NCBI GenBank assembly: GCA_022496185.1
Contig: WTXG01000024.1
Location: 124,001-188,000, forward strand
DNA: 64,000 nucleotides
Direction of reading: 5' to 3'
Source of the DNA: Multifurca ochricompacta
Lineage: Eukaryota; Basidiomycota; Agaricomycetes; Russulales; Russulaceae
Shown: in pieces, positions 34,222-43,467 of the stretch
Layout of the letters: each line of letters opens with the position of its first letter
Position numbering within the stretch: position 1 is the first letter of the stretch
Program-made: the position numbers and the translations under genes
Notes under the pieces: model-generated
What the model was told of the DNA's origin: nothing
Database searches by the model: none
What the model saw: only the letters and a program-made list of their open reading frames with translations

Positions 34222-37121
34222 ATGCCTCAACGTAATCACCACCGGACAATTGGTATCGAAGACGAACTTATTCGTATGGATTTGTTACCCTCCAGTCAAC
34301 ACTATTCTCGCCAATCTCAAGTTCACTCACTCATATAGGTCGTCGTCGCTACCGCCTTTAGCCAGCACACAATCAGAGAGAACGCTTTTGCAGATAGCTC
34401 TGGTCCAATTTTTACCATGTATCTAAACTTTGCAAAGGAGTAAGGCGAGAAGATGGCTGAGAGTTGGAAAGCGGACGCCGATGGGACCCTCGTCTTCGTG
34501 AGTCGCATTATCAGCCTCCAGGCTTTGCATATTCATGTTAATTTAAAAACATCGTAGACTGGTCTATTCTCCGCCGGGGTTGCGACATTGCTTTCCGTGA
34601 CGGCTCAGGACATCTGCCCAAATTCGGGGGACACCTCCGCATTCTATCTACAGAATATCTACCAGGTCCTTTCAAATGCCAACATATCTAGAGAAATGAC
34701 CCCTCCCGCTCTGGTTCAGCCACCTCCCTTCTCTCCACCTAAATACGCCGTCTGGGTCAACGCGCTCTGGTTCTTGAGCTTCGTCATCAGTCTTACTTGT
34801 GCTCTGCTGGCAACGCTGCTACAGCAATGGGTGCGTCGATATATCAAGGTTACTCAGCCACGATACGCACCACACAAGCGAGCTCGGATTCGCACATTCT
34901 TTGCTGAAGGCGTGGACAAATTGCGCCTGACTTGGGCGGTTGATGCATTGCCTACGCTCTTACATCTTTCCCTTTCCTTCTTTGCTGGTCTTCTCGTATT
35001 CCCATTTAATATCGACCACACTATCGTCATTGTCGTGGTTTGGTGGGTTGGGCTCTGCGGAGCGACATACGGGTGCATCACGTTGATGCCAATCTTTCGG
35101 CCTGATAGCCCGTACTATTCCCCACTTTCGTCGTTTCCTTTTTCCGGCGCATTGTTCTTGTTTGGCATTTTTCTTGGCTGCCTTGGATGTTTTAGCAACC
35201 TCATGAGCCCTATTTTTAAGTCAACGGGTTATTGTTGGGGATGGCTCTCAGATGGCATGGGTAAGATGATGGAGAATACTGCTCTAGACTATCGTCAAAG
35301 ATTGACGGCCGTGCGCTGATATGGACACTTGAGTCTTCAGACGAAGGTCATGAGCTGGAGCAGTTCTTCGCTAGCATTCCTGGCATTTTCCGGTCAGAAG
35401 TTGTTAAAAGTCCCAACGCCTTCAATAGTGCAGACAGCGAAGAGATGTTAAGAACTTTATTTGGACTGATACAACGTACGCGGTCGTCAAACCTAGTCCA
35501 TGGGTCTGTCCAATGTACGATCGCGAGACCGTATGAGTTCGTTGCGGAGAAAGGTTCCGCGAGAAGAGGGAAAGAGAAGAAGATGCTGAAGTCGTCGAAA
35601 GTGCTGATGCGCCGAAATGCTTGATATGCCGAAATGCGTCGATATGTCGAATACGTCGAAGGCTTGCTGGCTTTGGCTGTTTGCTGGCTTTTTCTGGCTT
35701 GCTGGCTTTGCTGCTGCTGGGTCCGCTGACCTTGGGCTTGTCGTCGTCGTGATGGTTGCTTTAGCACTCAAAAGGAGAAAGAGAGAGAGAGAGAATGACC
35801 GTAGATTGCGCTTCTGCTCGGTGATCCTACTACAAGCAAGTATGTACCTTTAAATACCTGTAGAGAGACCTAAGAGAAGGGCGGTGATGAAGTAGAATTT
35901 GTGAAGAAAGAGGTTAAAGCCTGAGAGGCGAGATGAAGAAGGCAATTAGGATGAAAAGGAATGAACGGGAAGGCGGCCCGGAACGCAAGCAGTCTAAAGA
36001 TAATGTTTCGTGCTATGTATCGATCGCATTTATATCGTATCAGAGACAGTCAGAAACTAAGGTCGAATTAACGTCAGAATGTTTTATTAGCAGAAATTAT
36101 AATGAAGAAAGCGAACTGGTCCAGCCAGAAGTGGTGACATTCGAGAGAGAGTGGATTGAAGGCGTGAGGAGGTAATGCGGGCCGGAGTGGATGGTTTCGG
36201 GCTCAGAGCTCACGCTATTCCTACACCAACAACGGCGGATCGTCATATTTGATGAGCCGTGGGTCTGGCGGAATTTTCAGGCGTCACTATCAGTCGGGAT
36301 ACCGTTGGTCTCGCTCTAAAGAGTGACCAACATGGGCTCTCCCGCTCGATAGAGTTTGACCAGTTCCTGAAGAGCTACTTACGACAGTCCGACTACTGCT
36401 CGATATTCTAAATGGGCAATCTCCAAAATTATAGCAAGATCCCAGAAACGCGATCACCGTTGGTTCGAACTCGCTACCAACCAATTGTGCGTTTCGAAAT
36501 CTTCGATCGAGACCTATCCTGTTCATGGCAATAGCATGTCTCTTGTCACTTTAATTTACATCACTCGGGACATCGTTGATTTTTATTCCGAGAATCGTTA
36601 CCTTCACTCGAGGGCAGGAACCACCATTCGCTTCCTTTCCCGATTCGGCATACAAAATGCACTTCCCGGACTGCAACGTGATTTCTGTGATCTCTGGAAT
36701 CAAATCGTTCTAAAAGCTCAACAAAACAGAGGATTATCGCGTTCGACGTAATTTTATTGAAATTCTCCTTTGCCTTCGTCGTCTTTACACCGCCTTACAC
36801 CGAGGCACCGACATTGCTCTAACTGCGTCTTTGGCTTCCTGCGACGACGATGACCGCATTCTGTTAAGAACATCGTTGTCTCCTTTGTGCAACGTCCCAG
36901 AACACTGCTTCGATTCGACTTCTCATCTTGAAGAGGCGGTCATAAGCACACCAAGAGGGGCTGCCCATACACCCCCATTACTCCCCATCGTCATGACCAT
37001 CGCCACATCCAACGGCACACTTGATCTACTAACCTCGCTTCCACTGAATCCAGACCCAAACAACAAAACGTTGCTTGATAATATGCCCACAGTACGCAAT
37101 CCGCCTCACAACTTGCTCTGA
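34222..37121 (+). pseudogene. DUF6535 pseudogene, copy D, interrupted by LTR R2
   Basis: Exon 1 is MPQRNHHRTIGIEDEL (34222). Exon 2 carries FADSSGPIFTMYL, then a TAA at 34441-34443, then EKMAESWKADADGTLVF. Exon 3 (from about 34558) runs TGLFSAGVATLL, FSPPKYAVWVNALWFLSF, QPRYAPHKRARIRTFFAEG and the membrane region. A one-base deletion near 35288 shifts the frame before DGRALIWTLESSDEGHE. At 35513 the gene is cut by an R2 element. It resumes at 36226 with QRRIVIF, then broken frames with RWFELATNQ, LQRDFCDLWNQI and the Pro/Ser tail. Clearly dead. By sequence its nearest relatives are J and the relic K. Confidence 0.85.
35514..36225 (+). mobile_element. R2 element (putative solo LTR, 712 bp) inside DUF6535-D
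   Basis: Starts TGTACGATCGCGAGACCG and ends ATTCCTACA. The target ccaa is present at 35510-35513 and again at 36226-36229, and removing the insert restores the D reading frame through VQQRRIV. It contains a tctggcttgctggcttt-type simple region, a GA-rich run and a TATA-like tttaaatacc (35849). No coding region is recognised. Relatives lie at 49308 and about 53317-53345. Confidence 0.8.
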
Positions 37122-37728
37122 GCCTGCTGTTTTTGCTGCCAACTGGCCTCTTCAGTATCGCTCGATGACAATGGAAGTTTTGTTACAATACTTTTTTCTT
37201 CCCTTCCCTTCCACGAAATATTTCCTCTGCCGCTGCGTCTCCTAGACGAAGGGGCCTTTATATGTATATGAATGAATACCGGCTTATCCCTATGGATCTA
37301 TCCGGGCTTAGTCTCCCTGTAGAATTGTGAGTCCCAGTCAGCTCGGCGTGGTTATCTTACAGTTTCCATGAAACAAGGTGGTCAAAATATTTGAGGTGGC
37401 ATGGCAGCAGCTAATTCCGGCCCGCTGACTGCCTTACGTAACACACATTTTCTGCTATGCTGACAAACGTCGTGAACATGTGCTTATGCCTGTCCTTTAA
37501 CGTCCATGACACTGGAATGAGAAAACAGGAATCGACTGTTCTGTTTGATCGATTTCAAAAAAAAAAATACAGTTCTGTTTGCCTTGCATTTTCAATGCGG
37601 CAGATTTGTGAAAACCCTTTGGGTTCGACCGTTTACCTGGCAATTTTGAAGCCCCAGGCTCTTAAATTCTATCTAGTACATTCTGAACTCAACTATTCTC
37701 GCGTTTCTCATTAGGCCCAATATCACAG
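37122..37728. other. Intergenic; from about 37372 duplicated with the upstream region of copy F
   Basis: From gaaacaaggtgg (about 37376) on it is nearly identical to 42836 onward, including tgacactggaatgagaaaac and the segment before exon 3. Relative to F, about 545 bases containing exons 1-2 are missing. Confidence 0.7.
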
Positions 37729-38331
37729 GCTGGTTTATTTTCTGCCACAGTCGCGACATTGATCTCAATATCAATTCAGGACATCCACTCAAATTCATCG
37801 AACATCTCCCCTCCACCAAAATACGCCGTCTGGGTCAATACACTCTGGTTCCTGAGCTTGCTTATAAGTCTCACTTGTGCTCTCCTGGCAACATTGTTAC
37901 AGCAATGGGCACGTCGATATCTCAAGGTCACTCGGCCGCGGTATAGTCCACATAAACGAGCGCGGATTCGTGCTTTCTTCGCAAAGGGCGTCAATAAGTT
38001 GTATCTCACCTGGCAGTCGAAGCATTGCCCATTCTCTCACACCTTTCCCTCTTCCTATTCTTTGCGGGTCTCCTTGTGTACATTTTCCACATCAATTACA
38101 CGATCTTCAAGGCCGTGGCGTGGTGGGTCATACTTTGCGGAGCCATATACCTATCTATTGCGTTCGTGCCGGTATTTCGTCGTGATAGCCCGTATTATTC
38201 CCCACTTTCTACACCGGCGTGGTTCCTTGTCACTGGCACGAAATTTTTGGTCTTCCAAACCCTTCAATGGGTGACGCATCATGGTCCCGTTAGACAGGCA
38301 ATTCGGATCCGCGTCGCTAAATCGACGGAAC
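37729..38331 (+). pseudogene. DUF6535 fragment, copy E (truncated duplicate of F)
   Basis: Corresponds to the first 200 codons of F exon 3 (AGLFSATVATLISI onward) with nearly the same bases. A one-base deletion near 38013 (cctggcag for cctggacag) shifts the frame inside the signature region. At 38331 (after AKSTE) homology stops and LINE sequence begins. Exons 1 and 2 are missing. A dead partial duplicate. Confidence 0.85.
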
Positions 38332-39098
38332 TCAGGTGCGCCTCACTGCCTTCGCCGCTCATGCCACCCCTACCCCTGCCCTCCCCAACCTGCACGACAA
38401 CCGCACCTACTCCATCTCCATCAGCTGCCCTCCTGATGGCCCCAACCACCCTCTCTGGCGTGCCGCCACTGTCCCTCGCGGCTCCTTCTCGCGTCACATC
38501 ACCTCCACGGCCTTCCAACTCACCACCGGCCATGGCTTTATTGCTGAGTACACCGAGCAGTTCCATCCCACCCTACCCCGAACCACTTCACTCTGTCCCT
38601 GCGACAACACTACTCGCGCAACCTTTGTGCACTTCGTTCTTTCCTGCCCTCTCTATTCGGCTGCCTGTGTGGAAGTGGGCACTGACACGCTCCCTGACCA
38701 CCTCACTTGGCCTGACATCTTTAGCATATTTCTTTTGCCACCACCCTTCTTCTTTTCCTGCAATGGACCCGGGCTGCCTTCAGGCCCATCTCAGAACAGA
38801 GACCTCGTGAGCCGGGATGAGTTGACTGGGGAGCCGTGCCTCTGGTAAGTGGTCTGGCTTTTGTGTTTCCCCTTATTGCTTTTTACCACCACCACCTGTG
38901 GCAGGCCAGCCCCTTGCCCTGACTTGGGCTTTACGTTACTTTTTCCCTTCGGGTTTTTCTTTGGGTAGTGTAACCTCTACCTGCAACCACCTTCTGTTCA
39001 TCCCACAGTAGTCACTATGTACCTGGTAGTACCTACATGATTTAGGACATGTCCTTGCAAGTGCATAATAGAGTCAAATTCAAGAAAGAAAAAAAAGC
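38332..39098 (+). mobile_element. LINE 3' end, copy L3, joined to DUF6535-E
   Basis: A 170-codon frame (38336-38848) gives the LINE protein C-terminus: TYSISISCPPDGPNHPLWRA, FQLTTGHGFIAEYTEQFH and the knuckle LCPCDN...HFVLSCPLY. The 3' UTR has tatgtacctggtagtacc, cttgcaagtgcataatagag and a short A-rich tail at 39084-39097. It is 5'-truncated, as usual for target-primed insertion. No clear duplication could be found because the right side meets other repeat DNA. Confidence 0.75.
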
Positions 39099-39443
39099 TG
39101 TCAGGTGGCTTTCATCATCAGTCTGGGATGCCAAAAATGTGCATCCAGGACACTAGGTTTCAAGGAACCGGATCACAAGTGGACAGTTTGGAGCTGTCTG
39201 TGACGTATTCCTGTTGTCTTTGAACATATTTTATCTTGCTATGATGGTCACATTACCTTGCTTACTCTGTGTCAGGTAACTGGGGACTGAATTATCTACA
39301 GAGGGCGCAACCCCTCTTGATTCCTTATGATTCTATTCTGTTCTACTGCGCAACCTCTAGACACATGATGCTACCTAGTATTTACTAGAACCTTCCACCT
39401 GATTACTCATGACTAGTTCCTCCTGTATTTAAGCCTGCTAGAG

Positions 39444-39959
39444 TTGAAGGAACAAGGAGACGACGACGCGTCCCTCGCCCCAACTCTTGATACACAACCC
39501 AAACGATTCCCCTTTCTCATCCCCGTTCGACCTCGAGACAACGTCGGGCAGCACTTGAAACGCTCCGCGCGGTGGCTTGAAGCTCGCGAGGAGGGAGTCC
39601 CGTTCCGCAGCTACTGGATTCTGTATCGACAAACTAATCTTGCGGTTGATTGGTACAAGGGAGTCTGGTATCAAATTCACCCTAATTATTGCAGTCGGCT
39701 AGAAGCGATTACAATAGCTCCAGAAGAAACAGGATTGAACTCACCAATTGACCCATTCCTTGACACGACCATATCTGAAACTCCCATCATACAACAACTA
39801 TCACCACCCCAGGACGAACGCGTCACGCTTCGGTCGGAGCGTCGGCTCACCCCAGTGTCGCCACAAATCTGTTTAGTCAGTTCACAGAAACTCCGAGAGG
39901 GGGACCTACCTTTCCTGGAGAACCGTCAGGAGGAACACCAGGACCCGCGATACCACTAG
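39444..39959 (+). CDS. Retrotransposon Gag N-terminal part
   Basis: A 171-codon frame directly before the main gag frame, with VRPRDNVGQHLKRSARWLEA and YRQTNLAVDWYKGVWYQIHP. It is not a recognised conserved domain, but its position and direction fit a leader/Gag N-terminus separated from the next frame by a short gap and stop. It may be joined to gag by frameshift or be a decayed start. Confidence 0.45.
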   Translation: MKEQGDDDASLAPTLDTQPKRFPFLIPVRPRDNVGQHLKRSARWLEAREEGVPFRSYWILYRQTNLAVDWYKGVWYQIHPNYCSRLEAITIAPEETGLNSPIDPFLDTTISETPIIQQLSPPQDERVTLRSERRLTPVSPQICLVSSQKLREGDLPFLENRQEEHQDPRYH

Positions 39960-39991
39960 GACCATCCATAAACGCGCCACAGGGAGGAAGA

Positions 39992-40960
39992 ATGGAAGGG
40001 ACGCCACCTCCATTCTTCGAAGGGGACCGAGCCACAGCAAAACGATGGTTCATGCAACTAGAACTGCACTTTTTCCTGAATCAGACCGCGGCAATAGTTT
40101 TAAATGAGCATCACCGAGTGGCATATGCATTGACATTGATGAGAGGCCCCAAAGTTAACCATTGGGTCAAAGAGCAAGCGAATTGGCTCTTCGACATCAC
40201 CCACGGCCGAACTCAAGTCCCACAGACGTGGGAAACGTTTCGGCAAAACTTTCATGCCGCATGGGCCGATGTGGCGGCCGGACAGAAAGCGCTGCGAGCG
40301 CTTGAGAAATTACAAATGAAAGAGGCCAATATCGACGATTATATCGCCGAATTCCGAGATCTGGCCATCGAGGCTGGGCTCCACTTAGATGGCCCAGCCA
40401 CCCGACAGTACTTCCATCGGGGACTACCCATCCAGCTGGTCCAGACCATGCTGACTCAAGATCACCCACAGACTTTTGATGAGGATGTAGCATCGGCCCG
40501 CAGACACCATGTTGGTAATAAGGCACCAACCAATTCTCTCCCTCGGGGAAACAAATTTACATTCTACCGAAAGCGCGACCCAAATGCAATGGACGCCGAC
40601 ATTGTTAAGAGGGCGGTTACCACCGAAGAAAAAGAACAGTACAAGAAAGAAGGACGCTGTTTCGAGTGCGGACGCCGAGGACATCTTATCCGTGATTGTC
40701 CGAACAAGAAACTGAGGCCCAATGCTAACGCCCCGGCCGGGACCACCACAATCACACAGACGACTGCGACGGTACCCAGCGGATCAAATGGATCACAGTC
40801 AGCGTTAACACCAACGACAGTCTCCGCGATTAGCATACCGGCACTTGCGGCAGCCCTCAAAACTATGACCAACGAACAACGTCTTGAGTTGCAAGGTCAT
40901 TTCAAAGGGGATGAGGATTTTTATATCCCTTTAATGGCACGGCCTTCATTCAAGCATTAG
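39992..40960 (+). CDS. Retrotransposon Gag with CCHC zinc knuckle
   Basis: 322 codons. The capsid-like part reads PPPFFEGDRATAKRWFMQLE, HHRVAYALTLMRGPKVNHW, TWETFRQNFHAAWAD and DDYIAEFRDLAIEAGL, the typical Ty3-type retrotransposon Gag core (about residues 8-190). The zinc knuckle CFECGRRGHLIRDC lies near residue 225. The tail is Thr/Ser/Ala-rich. Gag packages the element's RNA in virus-like particles in the cytoplasm. The frame is intact. Confidence 0.85.
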   Translation: MEGTPPPFFEGDRATAKRWFMQLELHFFLNQTAAIVLNEHHRVAYALTLMRGPKVNHWVKEQANWLFDITHGRTQVPQTWETFRQNFHAAWADVAAGQKALRALEKLQMKEANIDDYIAEFRDLAIEAGLHLDGPATRQYFHRGLPIQLVQTMLTQDHPQTFDEDVASARRHHVGNKAPTNSLPRGNKFTFYRKRDPNAMDADIVKRAVTTEEKEQYKKEGRCFECGRRGHLIRDCPNKKLRPNANAPAGTTTITQTTATVPSGSNGSQSALTPTTVSAISIPALAAALKTMTNEQRLELQGHFKGDEDFYIPLMARPSFKH

Positions 40961-40995
40961 TCTCACATCATGTATATAGATCACCTCTTCGTGCA

Positions 40996-41319
40996 ATGAA
41001 AATTTCTGTTCCCTTACATGGAGTGAGCAAAGAGGCCAGCATAGAAGCACTAGTGGACAGTGGTGCTACCGAAAATTTTATAAGTTATCGAACAATCATT
41101 AAGCATCGACTTCCCACAAAGCAATTAACCATCCCAAAACGATTACAAAACACGGATGGCTCCCTGAATATTAAACAATGCGTAGATCTCCCTGTCACCA
41201 TGAACGACGAAACACAACGACATCGATTTTATACTGCATCAATAGGAGCGGACAACATGATCCTAGGATATCCATGGTTCGTGGCTAGCAGCCCTTGTGG
41301 GAGACTATACAGCGAATAA
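40996..41319 (+). pseudogene. Retropepsin-type aspartic protease, truncated
   Basis: IEALVDSGATENFIS carries the D-S-G-A catalytic motif of retroviral-type proteases (about residue 23). NMILGYPWFVAS matches the ILG....W region near the end of the domain. After this the frame leaves homology and stops. Normally it continues into reverse transcriptase; here that part is missing. Confidence 0.75.
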
Positions 41320-41325
41320 CTTAGT

Positions 41326-41460
41326 CTTTGTGGTAGAAGACTATATTAGTGACTGGTACCTATAGAGCGAATAGCTACAGTGGAAGAATCAGTAAAAACT
41401 ATTGCTACAAGTGAGAATGGTACTAACCTCAGTCTTTGTGGTAGAAGACTGAGGTTCTAA
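41326..41460. repeat. Pair of direct repeats that are also hairpins
   Basis: agtctttgtggtagaagact occurs at about 41330-41349 and again at about 41433-41452. Each is an inverted repeat (AGTCTT/AAGACT); the second extends to cctcagtctt/aagactgagg with an 8-base loop. Confidence 0.75.
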
Positions 41461-41462
41461 AC

Positions 41463-41897
41463 TATGTGGAATACGCGCATCACAATTATGTTGGACCGCT
41501 ATCCCGGCATCCGCCTCTGTACCAGTATTCTAGTTCAACACTTCATACAAGACACGCGAGCTTGCTTCAAGCCGTACTCATTGAGAAGACCTCTGGGGCC
41601 GGATATAGGCCTAGTCTGGAGCGGGGAGGCTGCTTCTCTTTCTTAATATTTCAGGAATATATAAGTTCTCCCCATTCCACCCCTTGCATTATTTTGCTTA
41701 TTAGTAATCACAACACATCTCTGTATACCACCTTCCCTTTCTCTGCCATCCTCTTTTCCCTGCGGGGTTTTTCCCACTAGTAACTCTCTGATAAAATACC
41801 CACATCCTTAACAGCAGTTACTATGCCCTGTAGTAGCCGCGTGCTACTTAGGCAGTCGCCCTACCGCGCGAATAAATTCGATTTAAAAAAACAAAAG
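41463..41897 (+). mobile_element. LINE 3' end, copy L4
   Basis: Carries the LINE C-terminal text (ILVQHFIQDTRACFKPY) and the family 3' UTR: gttactatgccctgtagtag, ccgcgtgctacttaggcagt and gcgcgaataaattcg followed by an A-rich tail. The start is approximate. Confidence 0.65.
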
Positions 41898-41923
41898 TCA
41901 CGAGTTTGACGGACGACCTGCTT

Positions 41924-42474
41924 TAGGGTTGCGGAAAATATTCGAGGCCAATAATTTACTGGTAACTTAAACAGAGGGTCTGATGGGAAGGTGGTAATTT
42001 ACTGGTAAAACATCATGTGATACTTTCACATGATGTTTTCAATGAAAATTCTAATCCCATTGAGAAGTTGTTGTCTAGGGACTCTCCCAGAGCTTCTGGA
42101 GGGTTAGAAGCAGCCACAGAAGTGTCACTTGATGGTTCATCAGAAAGAGCTGCTGCAAGACACTGAGATAACAGATCAATGTTTGGTGAGACCTTGAGAG
42201 AATGTTCAGGACAGAACGTCTCAAGATTCGGCTCATCCAACCAACTATCATCCTCATCATCATCCAGATTCTCATCCAGTTTGCCATTTGACTTCAAAAA
42301 GAACCTGTTCTTGATATCAAAAAAATTTCACAGATGGTTTTGAATCAGCATGCAAGCGAGCCTTTGATGACAGAGTGAGATAAGCTGTTAGAAAGGTGCA
42401 TAACTATCTATTCTTCCGTTTTGCCCGTATCTGAGTCACGTGTGCACGTGACCTGGTAAATTACTACTTCCGGT
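41924..42474 (-). mobile_element. hAT-1-like element, copy b, truncated
   Basis: Right terminus TAGGGTTGCGGAA at 41924 equals the terminus of the 55872-59038 element, and the interior matches it in inverse orientation. A minus frame (42297-42013) reads KLDENLDDDEDDSWLDEPN, then DLLSQCLAAALSDEPSSD. The other terminus is missing: homology ends near 42474, beside the DUF6535 promoter-like segment. The protein is not recognised. Confidence 0.7.
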
Positions 42475-42479
42475 TGTGG

Positions 42480-42835
42480 ATGCACACGCATCGTGTCACT
42501 ATCCAGTAATATTATCATTGTAACCTACAACACCGCTTTTACATGCGATTTTCTGTACTATCTCGAATTCGAATTGGGACTTTGCGATCAGCCCCAGTCG
42601 CATGATCCACTTTAAGCGCTCGTTTAATTGATTTGCGCGGGGTTCAACATCTTGCCTCACGACACTCACCTTCCCGCCTCATCTCCAACACCATACCTAC
42701 TCCTCATATTCAATGTCTCAACCTCACGCAGCTGTTGGCATACCAAATATATCAGAAGGAGCGATCGACACAGGTATTCTATCTCTCCTCGACACTTTTT
42801 ATGCCTAACCAACATCTGCCCTGTGGTCACCTTAT
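42480..42835 (+). pseudogene. Promoter plus exon 1 of a DUF6535 gene (G/H type), orphaned or used by F
   Basis: The segment ccagtaatattatcattgta to the start MSQPHAAVGIPNISEGAIDT (ATG 42713) is nearly identical to the 5' region of copy G (46500-46792). The exon ends gacacag|gtattc in phase 1. The next recognisable exon 2 is at 43468 and needs phase 1, so F could in principle splice from here, but the intron would be about 690 nt. Confidence 0.6.
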
Positions 42836-43467
42836 GAAACAAGGTGGCTGCCAGCTAATTCTGGCCCGCTGACTGCCTTACGTAACATACATTTTATGCT
42901 ATGCTGACAAACGTCGTGAACATGTGTGGGCAGTGCTTATGGCCACCCTTTAACGTCCATGACACTGGAATGAGAAAACAGGAATCAACAGTTCTGTTTG
43001 CCTTGCACTTTCAATGCGGCAGATTTGTGAAAACCCTTGGGGTTCGACCATTTGCCTGGCAATTTTGAATCCCCAGGCTCTTAAATCCTACCTAGTACAT
43101 TCTTAACTCAACTGCCTCTTAAATAATTTTCCAAACGATAACCCTTCAATGTTTCGAGGTTCTCGAGGAACCGGAATGTTCTCTGAGACATCCACCTCAA
43201 TCTATCGGGGTCCTCGCGATGAACAATTTTTCGCTGAGGAGATACCGGCCTCGATGTTTCGAAGTCCTCACGAAGAGGCAATCATGCTGACATACCGGCG
43301 TTTCATCTCGAGGAGATCAGCTCAGGTACCTTACCCTTCTTTCAGTCTTATCCTTACCAATTCTTGTTCTAACGTGTAGGCGGCCATCGCTCCGAGGAGA
43401 CAGGGATAGGTACTTTGCCCTTAATCTTAGTGTTCAGTCGCGTTCAGCTATTTCCAATTTGTTATAG

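Larger units (their letters stand above)
39270..41319 (+). mobile_element. Ty3-type LTR retrotransposon fragment: leader, gag and protease
   Basis: A gag-protease fragment in plus orientation. A possible 5' LTR or leader starts TGTCAGGTAACTGGGG at 39270 and has a TATA-like tatttaagcc at 39426. Gag pieces at 39444-39959 and 39992-40960 and a protease piece at 40996-41319 follow. Reverse transcriptase, RNase H and integrase are missing; homology stops near 41290. The LTR call is tentative because no second LTR is seen. Confidence 0.65.

Noticed and set aside
38336..38848. A 170-codon frame as an independent gene
   Set aside because: Its text (LTTGHGFIAEYT, CPCDN..HFVLSCPLY) is the C-terminus of a LINE protein, shared with L1, and a LINE 3' UTR follows.
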